From NCBI GenBank assembly GCA_021772675.1, contig JAJFLO010000502.1:1-60231 (forward strand): DNA of 60,231 nucleotides. Reading direction: 5' to 3'. Below the pieces are notes generated by a model, which worked only from the letters and a program-made list of their open reading frames with translations, had not been told where the DNA came from and did not search any database. The DNA is from Verrucomicrobiota bacterium (lineage in GTDB: Bacteria > Verrucomicrobiota > Lentisphaeria > JABSQK01 > JAJFLO01). A program made the position numbers and the translations under genes. Positions 47,045 to 57,100 of the stretch are shown piece by piece (the first letter of the stretch is position 1; every line of letters begins with the position of its first letter).

Positions 47045-49474
47045 CTATTCCGTTTTCGAAAGGATTCCCTGTATGATTTCAGGGTAAGCTGTCAGAGTTT
47101 TGGTGATTTCATCCATGTCAAAACTCAGAGCCTGAGCAGTCAAATTTTCGCCCCATTTAACTAAGGGCATCCACTCGTATTCTCGTCCTAGGTTCGCGAT
47201 CTCAGTTCCGAAATCTTCAAGTTCGTCAATCGACAACGTATAAGATATCTCTTCCCACGTAGAATTTTTGTCTTTAAGAACTGTTACTAGAGCGGCTAGT
47301 TTTTTTCGTTCATCCATGCTAATCGATCTGGCATCCGTAGACTCAGCAACAACAGTTTTATGGGTATCGTCAACCTCCGATGTCGCTTCTGATATGGTAT
47401 GAGATAGAAATTTGCAAAGCTCTGTAACCAGATCCGTTTTACTCACCGGTTTACGCAGGTATCCATCGCAAAGTTCTTTCATTTCGTTTTCCATATGCTT
47501 CATTACCGATGCGGTCAAAGCGACAATCGGAACATTTGAAAGGTCATCATCGTTTTTGATTAATTCAGTCGCTTTCCGTCCGTCCATTACGGGCATCTTC
47601 ATATCCATCAAAATTAAATTCGGCCGATAAAGTTTTGTGTATTCAACCGCCTCGGCACCGTTTGCGGCCTCATACAGCGTAAAATCATATTTATCCAAAT
47701 AACCACGAACGAGATTACGGTTGACCTCAATGTCATCGGTTATCAGAATCGATGCGTGAGAAAACGTAATCGCGTCGAAATCAATTGACAGACATTCAGA
47801 TACTTCAATATCGGCTGAGGTTGCAACCAAAACCTTTGGCAGTGTAACGTGAAAAATACTCCCTTTACCAACGGAGCTGGTCGCGGAAATATCTCCTCCC
47901 ATTGCATTTACTAAACGCTTTGTTATCGCCAAACCAAGTCCGGTTCCTCCGTATTTAGCGTTACTCTGTCCCTGTTGTTGCTCAAACGCATTGAAAACCG
48001 ATTCACACTGATCCTCGGGTATGCCTATACCGGAATCTTCTACAGAGAAGATCAAATCAACCGAACTCTGGCTTTCTTCGAGAAAGCGACATGTGACGGC
48101 AAGTTTTACATATCCAGAATCGGTAAATTTAATCGCGTTACCGACTAGATTGAAAAGGACTTGCCTCAACCGAGTCTCATCCAGTATAATGGCCTTCGGT
48201 AAACCCAAATCAACGTCAACCTCAAAATCGATACCTTTTTCTAACGTCTTTTGTGAAAAAATCTGCTTCATTTCTTCAAAGATCGATTGCGGACTTATAG
48301 CCGTATTTTCCAGTTCCATTTTTCCCGACTCCACCTTCGACAAATCGAGTATATCGTTAATGAGGCCTAGTAATGAGCGGCCGCTCGATTGTATAGCGGC
48401 TAGATATTCTTTCTGTTGCTGGTTTTCTAGCTGGCCGGATAGGATTTCCGTAAAACCTAAAATAGCATTCATCGGTGTTCTGATTTCATGACTCATATTT
48501 GCAAGAAACTCACTTTTTGTCCTACTGGCTGCTTCGGCATCTTCTTTTGCCAACCGAAGATTTTCTGCTGAACGCTTGCGCTCAAGTACGGATCCAACCT
48601 GTTTGCCCACCGAGTCCACAGTAAGCAACAACGATTCATCGGGAAACATCTCATCTTCCGCAAAAAATTCCAACACTGCAACGATCTCATTTGAAACAGT
48701 AATAGGGAATCCAAATGCGCCTTTTAAGCCAAGACTTTTGCATAGACGATTACGGGGAAAATTCGGATCGTCCTGAACGTTAGAAATCCACTCGGCATTG
48801 TTGGATTTTTGGATACGTCCCGGTAATCCGATTCCGTATTCAAAGCTGGTATTTTCCGTCACCAATCTGAATTCTTTATGACGTTTCTCGTCCTGAAGGT
48901 ACCATATCCCGGTTGGTTTCAAGATAAAAGTGTTATCTTGGTCTGGTAAATAGACGTGCCCAACCGGCCAACCTGTCATTTCGCAAACTAGATCCATACA
49001 CTTCTTGAGGGATTCCTCAAAAGAACCTGTCTCCGCTGCCATTTGTGTTGTTTGATGTAATAGGCGGGCTTCCAGCGATTGCCTCTTTAAACGTTCGGAA
49101 GACTGTACTCTTTCGGTAATGTCACGAATAAAAGCCGTAAAAATTACCGTTTCAGAGGTTTGATACGTCGGAGTTATCGTGAGTTCGACAGGAAATTCAT
49201 CCCCATCATTGCGAAGTGCGGATAACTCTAAATGCTGTTTCAGAATTTTTCCTTTACGGGTCGCTAAATACCTGGCAAGTCCCGCTTTATGATCCTTCCT
49301 AAATCGGTGGGGGATAATAAATTCGACTAATGATTTACCAATAATCTCTTGACTGCTCCAGCCAAAGATAACTGACGCCTGAGAATTCCAGTCAACAACC
49401 AGGCCGTTCGAATCCATCGATACGATTGCATCGAGGGCGTTTTCAATGATAAGCCGAGTACGATTAATTGGCAC
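47045..49474 (-). CDS. PAS-GAF hybrid sensor histidine kinase
   Basis: An 809-residue cytosolic-looking kinase. Order: PAS (about 8-122), GAF (about 150-300), HisKA with H329 in MSHEIRTPMN, HATPase (N box NLVGNAIKF, G1 EDSGIGIPE, G2 GGTGLGLA) and a receiver (about 574-692) with phospho-Asp D624. There is no transmembrane segment, so it probably senses an internal signal or ligand. The C-terminal ~110 residues are helical, in the place of a phosphotransfer domain, but show no plausible HPt histidine. It starts at GTG 49474, fixed by AGGAG six bases upstream. First gene of the operon with the cyclase and kinase-fusion regulators, and likely their phosphodonor. Confidence 0.95.
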   Translation of the reverse strand: MPINRTRLIIENALDAIVSMDSNGLVVDWNSQASVIFGWSSQEIIGKSLVEFIIPHRFRKDHKAGLARYLATRKGKILKQHLELSALRNDGDEFPVELTITPTYQTSETVIFTAFIRDITERVQSSERLKRQSLEARLLHQTTQMAAETGSFEESLKKCMDLVCEMTGWPVGHVYLPDQDNTFILKPTGIWYLQDEKRHKEFRLVTENTSFEYGIGLPGRIQKSNNAEWISNVQDDPNFPRNRLCKSLGLKGAFGFPITVSNEIVAVLEFFAEDEMFPDESLLLTVDSVGKQVGSVLERKRSAENLRLAKEDAEAASRTKSEFLANMSHEIRTPMNAILGFTEILSGQLENQQQKEYLAAIQSSGRSLLGLINDILDLSKVESGKMELENTAISPQSIFEEMKQIFSQKTLEKGIDFEVDVDLGLPKAIILDETRLRQVLFNLVGNAIKFTDSGYVKLAVTCRFLEESQSSVDLIFSVEDSGIGIPEDQCESVFNAFEQQQGQSNAKYGGTGLGLAITKRLVNAMGGDISATSSVGKGSIFHVTLPKVLVATSADIEVSECLSIDFDAITFSHASILITDDIEVNRNLVRGYLDKYDFTLYEAANGAEAVEYTKLYRPNLILMDMKMPVMDGRKATELIKNDDDLSNVPIVALTASVMKHMENEMKELCDGYLRKPVSKTDLVTELCKFLSHTISEATSEVDDTHKTVVAESTDARSISMDERKKLAALVTVLKDKNSTWEEISYTLSIDELEDFGTEIANLGREYEWMPLVKWGENLTAQALSFDMDEITKTLTAYPEIIQGILSKTE

Positions 49475-50044
49475 TAGTCACTCCTATATTGAAAGAAATA
49501 AAATTAGAGTCTGATTGTATCGTAACTGATGCTAGCATATTAAACAGCTTCCAATGCGATCTCGTGTGGCGTTCCGTAATTAACTCGTTGTGAGACGTCA
49601 CACTAATTAATAGTCATCCGAAAATGCCTGCTTTACGTTAAATCGATAGCTGAAAAGTATTAGGCTTTCCTTGCAGGATCTGAGTAAAAAACCGCATAAG
49701 CAGCTGCTAGATCATTGATTTAGTCCCGCGCACCGTAGAATGGCTTTACCTTTGTCATTTCCGAACAACCACTATCTAAAAAAAGTTGATACTAAAGGTA
49801 ATAAACTTTTGTTCGAAATCAACCACTTCCGGTTCTATTGTAAAAAATTAGAAGTATCCCTGACAGCTCCTCATTTTCCCGATCAAAATTACAAAACTCT
49901 CATTTGAATTAGAGTTTTTTCGATCCGATTGAGTGAGTCTGCAGGTTTACAATCCGTCCCCTGACGGAAATAGCGAACAAGTAATTTGTGATTGAGGTTC
50001 GTATAACTATGAGTGGAAGATGAGATACGAGACGTACGATTTGT
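49475..50044. other. Gap upstream of the signalling operon
   Basis: 570 bases without a convincing ORF. It should hold the promoter of the minus-strand signalling operon near its left end and the 3' region of the TPR gene at its right end. No clear promoter, terminator or palindromic element was recognised, so this gap differs from most others in the window. Confidence 0.4.
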
Positions 50045-50755
50045 TTATGGACAGCTCCTAAGATCGTCCAACTGCATTTCGGCATCGTCTCGGTGAACGT
50101 TGTCTGACGACGCACAATCTAAAAAATGAGTCAACGCATCAATCGCTTTAGTTGAACGATTAGAAAATCTGTAACCCTGACCGAGATAATAATGGGCAAA
50201 ACAATGAATCTCACCAAATCCTCCCATTGATATAACTTTTTTTAATTCCGCAATGCCTTTATCAAATTCTTCACGTTCAAGATAAATCAGTCCTCGATAA
50301 TAATAAGCAGAAGGAAGTCTAAGTCGAATGGAACGCGCGCTAATCTGGTGATTAGAAAAATGAAATTTTATTTGATTACTTTCCAGTAATCGATTAAATT
50401 TGTCAAAATCTTTTAGAGCATCATCATATTCATTAATCTGATAAAATGTATACCCACGAAACAGCAATACTTCAAGCTCATTGGGATCAAGTTCAATCGC
50501 GTAATTAAAATCATTTAGTGCATCACGATATCTTTTCTGACCAAGATAGGCTCTACCTCTGCATGTATACCCTTGGATATACTCCGAATCCATTTCAATT
50601 GCTTTATCACATTTAGAAACAGCTTCAGAAAACTTATTCTTGTTGAGTAAGAGATCACCATGAAACACCGCCCGTGAGACTGATAATTGAGTAGTGCAGC
50701 TGGAAGTTAGCAAAAGAATTGCTGCAAAAATCCCGAATTTATAGAGACGAGTCAT
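50045..50755 (-). CDS. TPR-repeat lipoprotein
   Basis: A 236-residue protein with a lipoprotein-type signal (MTRLYKFGIFAAILLLTSSC, lipidated Cys probably C20; Thr at -3 makes the lipobox slightly atypical). At least three TPR motifs follow (KFSEAVSKCDKAIEMDSEY, RYRDALNDFNYAIELDPNE, EYDDALKDFDKF), then a further helical repeat region (about 145-225). It is likely attached to the outer or inner membrane facing the periplasm and acts as a protein-interaction scaffold. It is monocistronic by spacing. No specific function can be assigned. Confidence 0.85.
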   Translation of the reverse strand: MTRLYKFGIFAAILLLTSSCTTQLSVSRAVFHGDLLLNKNKFSEAVSKCDKAIEMDSEYIQGYTCRGRAYLGQKRYRDALNDFNYAIELDPNELEVLLFRGYTFYQINEYDDALKDFDKFNRLLESNQIKFHFSNHQISARSIRLRLPSAYYYRGLIYLEREEFDKGIAELKKVISMGGFGEIHCFAHYYLGQGYRFSNRSTKAIDALTHFLDCASSDNVHRDDAEMQLDDLRSCP

Positions 50756-51383
50756 TTAGTGTCAGATTCTTAATTTTTATAGATCGAGAAAATAATAATA
50801 CTTCCAAGGCACCAAACAATATTTTGAATTTCATACTATAATTTTTTATTATTGCGGTTGGTTTTGTCAAAGTTGAAGACAAAGAATTCGTTGTCTTGGG
50901 GGCGTTTGCTTTTGCGGATATCAAAGTGCCACCTTAATTTATTATGTAATTCCTGTAGTTTCTTTTTTTAACGAATAAAAGGAATTTTACAGCATTACAA
51001 CAAAAAAGAGTAAACATTCAGTAAAACCTGTCATTGCCTGTTGGCTGTTGGTAGTTACCACGTCACTGGTGTTATTGGTGTAGTTCGGAAATTAATACGT
51101 GTGACAGCACTGACGGTGTTTGACTACAAACGCATGCTCCACCAAGGTCGTGGATATTACCGAATCTATACAATTCTTAAATTCGTTAAATAAAACCTGC
51201 TTCGTTTCAAAGTATATAAACTTGTTTAGAAAACAAGAAGTTTCATTCACTACGGAAGTGAACAGCGTGACATATCTGCTGACAGCCTGCTATGCCATTT
51301 AAAATTAACACAGATAAGAATAAATTATTACCTGAGCAGTTATTTTTTCGATTTCGGATATGAGTAAAATCGGGACAGAAAAA
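50756..51383. other. Gap between TPR lipoprotein and mraY
   Basis: 628 bases, AT-rich, with no ORF that looks real. Short frames on both strands (such as 51120-51302 plus and 50739-50924 minus) lack ribosome binding sites and any recognisable sequence. No palindromic element of the families seen elsewhere was found. Confidence 0.4.
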
Positions 51384-52511
51384 TTATCTTACCTTTAATG
51401 TTGCTAATCCGACAAAGGCTAAGAGTATCGCTATTATCCAGAAACGAATTACAATTTGTGTCTCTTTCCAGCCGCTTTTATGGAAGTGGTGGTGAATTGG
51501 TGCACATAAAAACATTCGTTTAGCTTCTCCTGTAAAATATCGGGTGAGTTTGAAGTATGCCACCTGAAGAATAACCGAACCAGCTTCAATAACAAATATT
51601 CCTCCTATTACGATCAATAAAATTTCCTGTTTTACCAGTACAGCGATTAAACCGATTGCGCCGCCAATACTTAAACTTCCCGTATCTCCCATAAACATTG
51701 CAGCGGGATAGCAGTTATGCCACAAAAAACCCAGGCCAGCACCAACAATAGATACAGCGATAACCACAACTTCACTACTTCCTGGAATAAAAGGTATATG
51801 CAAATAAAGGGCTAAATATTTATGTCCGCAAAAATAAGCAAAACATGCATAAGCTAGTGCACATATAATGGTGCAACCAATTGCTAATCCATCCATACCA
51901 TCACTTAAATTAACTGCATTGGATGATGCAACAACAACCGTTGAACCAAACATTATAGCAAATATAATCCCGGTATTCTCTATAATGGGTTGTTTTAAAA
52001 AAGGGAGCATGAGTTTGGTTATATTTCCACCGGTTTCTGGTACCAAATGAAGACTCCACACTGCTAATCCACCGATTATGAACTGAAGCAGCAGTTTCCA
52101 ACGGCCAGCAAGGCCATCTTTATTTTGAAATTTGACCTTCAGAAAATCGTCAACAAAACCAACTAAACCTAAGGAAATCAATAGTGTAAGGAATACGATA
52201 ACTAACGAATTGGTGGGATTCGCCCACAATAGAATGGTAATCACAATAGAAAATAGTAACAGAATTCCCCCCATGGTAGGTACATGACGTTTTCGTATAC
52301 CAATTTCTTCATCTGTGAATATACCTTCTACTCGGGGTGGCGTGGTTGTCTGTAGTTTTGTGAGTAGTCGAATGGTTAGCGGTCCCAATAGCAGAGTCAG
52401 AATAAATGCAGTAAACGCAGCGCCACCTGCTCGAAATGTTACATATTTAAATAATCGAAAAAACGATAGTTGATCAGCGTAGGAGCTTAAAAAATTCAGG
52501 TAGTAGAACAT
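51384..52511 (-). CDS. mraY: Phospho-N-acetylmuramoyl-pentapeptide transferase (MraY)
   Basis: Essential inner-membrane enzyme that joins UDP-MurNAc-pentapeptide to undecaprenyl phosphate, making lipid I for peptidoglycan. 375 residues with about ten helices. Catalytic and signature features are present: RKRHVPTMGG, D121-D122 in VGFVDDFLK, NAVNLSDGMDGLA (198-210), D276 in FMGDTGS, and the APIHHHFHKSGW loop. NLSDGMDG replaces the more usual NLTDGLDG. It is normally embedded in the murein/division (dcw) gene cluster. Here it stands alone, with a palindromic element just upstream and unrelated genes on both sides. No good Shine-Dalgarno precedes the ATG, but the N-terminus fits family length. 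Confidence 0.97.
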   Translation of the reverse strand: MFYYLNFLSSYADQLSFFRLFKYVTFRAGGAAFTAFILTLLLGPLTIRLLTKLQTTTPPRVEGIFTDEEIGIRKRHVPTMGGILLLFSIVITILLWANPTNSLVIVFLTLLISLGLVGFVDDFLKVKFQNKDGLAGRWKLLLQFIIGGLAVWSLHLVPETGGNITKLMLPFLKQPIIENTGIIFAIMFGSTVVVASSNAVNLSDGMDGLAIGCTIICALAYACFAYFCGHKYLALYLHIPFIPGSSEVVVIAVSIVGAGLGFLWHNCYPAAMFMGDTGSLSIGGAIGLIAVLVKQEILLIVIGGIFVIEAGSVILQVAYFKLTRYFTGEAKRMFLCAPIHHHFHKSGWKETQIVIRFWIIAILLAFVGLATLKVR

Positions 52512-52546
52512 TGAAAAAAACGTTTAGATAGACGGCATTAAATTCT

Positions 52547-52699
52547 ACCTAAATCCGTGAAGAATGTTTCGCAAACTAATACAACCGTTTGGTCGCAACG
52601 ATGTTGTATTAAAGATTCAACATACCTATTAGTATGCCTCATAATTTCTACAACACTTCGTCGTATTAATTTATCAAAAAATTCTTCACGGATTTAGGT
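52547..52699. repeat. Palindromic element upstream of mraY
   Basis: 19-base arms, ACCTAAATCCGTGAAGAAT (52547-52565) and ATTCTTCACGGATTTAGGT (52681-52699), are perfect inverted copies. An inner dyad, AATACAAC...GTTGTATT (52579-52610), lies inside. It begins 36 bases upstream of the mraY start and must lie in or just behind its promoter region. It is unrelated to families A-C. The rest of the 52512-52782 gap holds nothing else recognisable. Confidence 0.8.
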
Positions 52700-52782
52700 T
52701 CTAATAAATTTTTATATGATTTATGTTATATCACATTGTCAGTAATGTGGATCGAATCAATATTAAATTCAAAATTAATGAT

Positions 52783-54132
52783 CTAATTTTGAATTAAAGT
52801 ATCTTTTGCTGATTGTGGCAGTGATGAATTTCTTATCCAGTCAGTCGCATTTCCCAAATCTTTTCTTAACCATTTTTGGCCAATCAGGATCATGGTTTCT
52901 TCGCGGATCTTACTATCTTTTATTTTTTCTGCATAGCGTGCAGCTGCGAAAGGATCTTTATAAACCCATTGAGTAGCAGATTGGGATATGGCCTGTTTTT
53001 TTATATTTCCGTCAGGAAATTGCATTGTCCATTCTAACACTGACTCAGGATCTTTTTGTGCCCAACTCCTGGCAATGCCAATAATCGCATTATCTTTGGT
53101 AACTGTGTTGGGTAAGGATAGTACCCATTCTGCCGCTGCATGAGGGTCTTTTTTTGCCCAGGTACTTGAGACTTTTAGAACTGCCTTAGATTTATCCCCG
53201 TCTCTAGTTAATTGTTCCGCCCATTGAGCGGCTTCACTAGGATTTTTCTGTGCCCAAGTATAGGTAGCATAGTTCAGGATTTGGTTTTTTGTCGCTTGGT
53301 CCGAAAAGTTTTCTGCCCATTCGACTGCCGACATTGGGTCAGTTTTTGCCATTGTAATACCGATTTTTACAAAGACTTTATTTTGAATATCGGGATTCTC
53401 TAATTTTGCTGCCCATTCATAAGTTGCCTGAATATCTTTTTGCGCCCATGTTGTTGCTATACCCTCAACGGCAGCCAATTTTAATTTATCATTTTCAATA
53501 TTATTCGACCATGAAATTGCAGCATCTAAATCCTTATTTGCCCACTCTCTTGAAATCCAGCTGAACGTGCTTGATTTAATGCGTTCATTTTCAATTTGCT
53601 CTGTCCATTTTGCAATTTTTTCAGGATCTTCCTTAACTGTTTTATTAATAATGGTGCTGACAAAAGAATATTGATCATGATAATCACTTATTGTATCAAG
53701 AAATTCCAGAGCGTAATCATAATGATCGTTTTCAGCTAATAGTTGACCAAAGTCACGTAGCGACTGCCTTCGCTCCTTGTCATCTTCTATGAGTAAAATT
53801 TGTGAAAGCCGGTATTCAAGATCTTCCTTGTTTATTACTCTGGGTTTATTGGTATCGTTTAATGTACCAGTGCTTAACGAAATCGACGACGAAGCCGTAG
53901 TCGTGGTTGATAGGATTGCGGAACTGTTTTTAGCTCGTTTTGGAATCTTTGAGCTGGACGGTCTGTTTTTTTGAATTTTTTTATTTGATTTGTTACCGTT
54001 CGTGTCACCGCTAGCGACATTCTTTGCTATATCATTGCTGTCATCTTTTTTTTCTGATGATCCAGAAAACAATAGTTTTATAGCCATCATTACAGCAATG
54101 GCGATGCATATTATGATAATCTTTTTTTTCAC
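52783..54132 (-). CDS. Membrane-anchored protein of nine WA.KDP repeats
   Basis: A 449-residue protein with an N-terminal uncleaved-looking membrane helix (4-22), a charged Ser/Thr/Asn-rich linker (about 23-100), a helical segment, and nine ~31-residue helical repeats (about 168-445). The repeat pattern is WAxKDPxxAxxWxxxLxxxxxKxxAIxxI. Similar repeats occur in many uncharacterised Verrucomicrobia and Planctomycete proteins; no biochemical function is known to me. It starts at GTG 54132 behind AGGAA and follows the exporter gene by 11 bases, so it is the last gene of the acyltransferase-exporter operon. Orientation should place the repeats in the periplasm. A role as an accessory to the exporter is inferred from position only. 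Confidence 0.85.
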   Translation of the reverse strand: MKKKIIIICIAIAVMMAIKLLFSGSSEKKDDSNDIAKNVASGDTNGNKSNKKIQKNRPSSSKIPKRAKNSSAILSTTTTASSSISLSTGTLNDTNKPRVINKEDLEYRLSQILLIEDDKERRQSLRDFGQLLAENDHYDYALEFLDTISDYHDQYSFVSTIINKTVKEDPEKIAKWTEQIENERIKSSTFSWISREWANKDLDAAISWSNNIENDKLKLAAVEGIATTWAQKDIQATYEWAAKLENPDIQNKVFVKIGITMAKTDPMSAVEWAENFSDQATKNQILNYATYTWAQKNPSEAAQWAEQLTRDGDKSKAVLKVSSTWAKKDPHAAAEWVLSLPNTVTKDNAIIGIARSWAQKDPESVLEWTMQFPDGNIKKQAISQSATQWVYKDPFAAARYAEKIKDSKIREETMILIGQKWLRKDLGNATDWIRNSSLPQSAKDTLIQN

Positions 54133-54143
54133 TTTAATTCCTG

Positions 54144-57100
54144 TTAGGCATTATAGAGTTGATAGTAGAGTCCCCGCCGTTTCATTAAATCCGCATGGAC
54201 TCCTTGCTCTGTTATGCGACCATTATCAAGAACCAATATTAAATTTGCATGTGATATTGATTCCAGACGGTGGGTGACGATAAACATCGTGCATCGTTGT
54301 CTGATATTTTCAAGGTTACTTAATATAGTTTGGCCAAATTCAATATCCATTGAATTAAATGCTTCATCCAAAATAAAAATTGCCGGGTCACGGTAAATTG
54401 CACGAGCGATAGAAATACTCTGTTTTTGACCACGTGACAACACTAAATCTGAATCGCTGATTTGGGTATAGTATTTATTCGGCAGGCGTTGGACAAATTG
54501 ATGAGCGTTTGCAATCGTTGCCGCATGGATGATTCGATCTGAATTCGGGTTAGGATCACCCAACGCAATATTTTCAACGATCGAGCCGGAAAAAATATGA
54601 TCATGCTGTAAAACTAAACCCATATATTTTCTGAGACTATTTAGTTTCAGTGAACTCACTTGGACATCATCATAGAGAATTTCACCGCTACTTGGCTGCA
54701 TTAATCCGGCAATACTGCTTGCTAATGTTGATTTGCCAGATTGGCTTTTTCCGACAATTGCAATCAACTGACCAGGATGGGCTGAAAAACTTATGTCTGT
54801 AAGGATCCTTGGGCTATCAATACCGCCATAAGAATATAATACATTCCGAAATTCTACTTTCCCCTGTAGGGTTGTTACGGGACTGATGTTCTTTTCTAAT
54901 GTCTGTTCTGATGTTGAATCAATAATATCGTTGAGTCGGTTGAGTAAGACCGTTGACAATTGTAAATCTTCCCACATATTCAGAATGGTTAAAATTGGAA
55001 AGTAGCACATCGTTGTCAGCATTTGAAATGCGATGAATGCCCCCATGGAAAGTTGATCATATAAAACCAGTTGGGCACCAATCCACAATAACAGTATTGT
55101 CGATAGAAATCCTAATGTTTGAATCGTTCCATCATAGCAATAAATATTAAATTTACTTAAGCTTTGATTACGGGATAGTTGTGAGAAATTTTTTAAAACA
55201 ATATCCCTGAATGAACCTTCAGCTGCCGCAGCTTTGACCGTTTGAATTCCGTTGACAATATCTTTTTGCAGCATTCGATATTTTGCCTCATTTTCCTGAA
55301 TATCATCAAAGGCTGGTTTAAGAATCTTCGCCGAAAAATACATAAGGCCCACGTAAATAGGTACCAGAATAAGAAAAATCTGCGTCATTCGCAAACTGTA
55401 AAATGTCATTAATCCGACAAATGCCATAATTTGGACTAGAGCGATGAGTCCGCCTATCGCGCTATGGACAACAAAATGGCGAATTTCAGTGGCGCCCTCC
55501 AATCGACGCTGAATATCCTCCGGGCTGCGTTTTAAAAAGTACGACATCGGCAATGATAGCATTTTGTGAATAATGAAGCGGAGAATTGAACTGTCGAGTT
55601 TTGCTGCGGCTTTACTTAGGGTAAAGCGTTGGAATATCGTCAGGACGAGCGTGACTGCCAATATTCCTCCTAATGAGGCTATGAAATAGTTTAGATTTTT
55701 CGGGTCATGCATGTTGATGACATCATCAACAATCTTTTGTGTTAATATGGGAAATGCCAGTTGTAAACCTGTAATGAGAATCGTGAGAAATAAAATGTTT
55801 ATGACATCCCATTTTATTGAGCCGAAGATATGTAAAATCCATTTTTTGATCGGGCTTTTTTCTGGTATAATTTTTAGTGTTTTCGGGTCGTTTCCAAATT
55901 CGATAGCATATCCAGTCCAAGAATTTTCAAATTCATCTCTATTAATCCAATGAATACGTTTCGCTGGGTCGGCAATTTGCATCTGTTGCTTGTTTTGACT
56001 AATTAATACGACCCAATGGTTGTTTTGCCAATGAATAATAGCAGGGAGATTAAGTTGATCCATATTCCGTCCAGAAACCTTGACAGCCATTGCATCAAAT
56101 CCGATTTCATTAGCTGCTCGGCAAATATCGTTCAGGGTTGTCCCCTCAATACTGGTATGGGTTAATTCACGTATATAGGGTAAGCTAACTTTGCATCCAT
56201 AATATCTGCAAATCATATTGAATGCTGCTACACCACAATCGGCTTCATCAATTTGGCGAACAAACGGAAATCGATTCATTTTTATTCTTGATTTTGCATG
56301 TGACGATTTTACCTTGAAAAACATGAGCTCATGCTGAGATAAAAGGTCATTTTCATCATCTGAATAGTTGTCCTTCTTATTATCGTGCTCAATGATTTTT
56401 GCAAAATCCAATGGCATCCGATCAGAACTGATACCTGATTGATAACTTTCTACTCGCTTATTAATGACACTATGAAATTCTGGATATTGATCGACAACCT
56501 TACGAAACACACTGCTGCTTAGCGAATAAAGAGTACAGTCATTTACGGCCCTAACCGTTGCCGTTCGTTTATCGCGTTTTAATAATGAAAGTTCGCCAAA
56601 AAAATCGCCTTGCCTTAGAAATCCCAGGTTAATTTCTTTATTATCGCGCAATTGATAAACCTGGCAGTGTCCTTCCTCGATAATAAAGAGCGGTCCGGGA
56701 TTATCATTTTCATTGATGATTATTTCTTCACCTTTGAACGTGACTAGTTTCAGATTCTCTAATATTTCCTTAAGAGCAGCTGCTGGAATGGTACCCAGTG
56801 AAGTATATAATTTGAGAAAATTTGAGATAGTTCGATTTGTTACCTGTAGTTCTATGTATTCTTTGAATTGAGGGTATTTTATGAGGAAATTGTCAAATTC
56901 TTTACGATTTAATGTCAAAACTTTTACTCGACTAGCCGCCCGGACTGTTTTTGTGCGTACTCCTGCCCGTAAGAGGCCCATTTCCCCGAAATAATCACCA
57001 GGATTGAGTGTATTTATTGATATTTCGCTACCATCAGTATGTTTTGAAATGACCCGTGCATTTCCTTCTTCCATGATAAAAAATGTGTCAGCGGTATCAC

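Noticed and set aside
51120-51302. Small plus-strand frame as a leader-peptide precursor for the C39 exporter
   Set aside because: No ribosome binding site, no double-glycine leader pattern and no similarity to known precursors.
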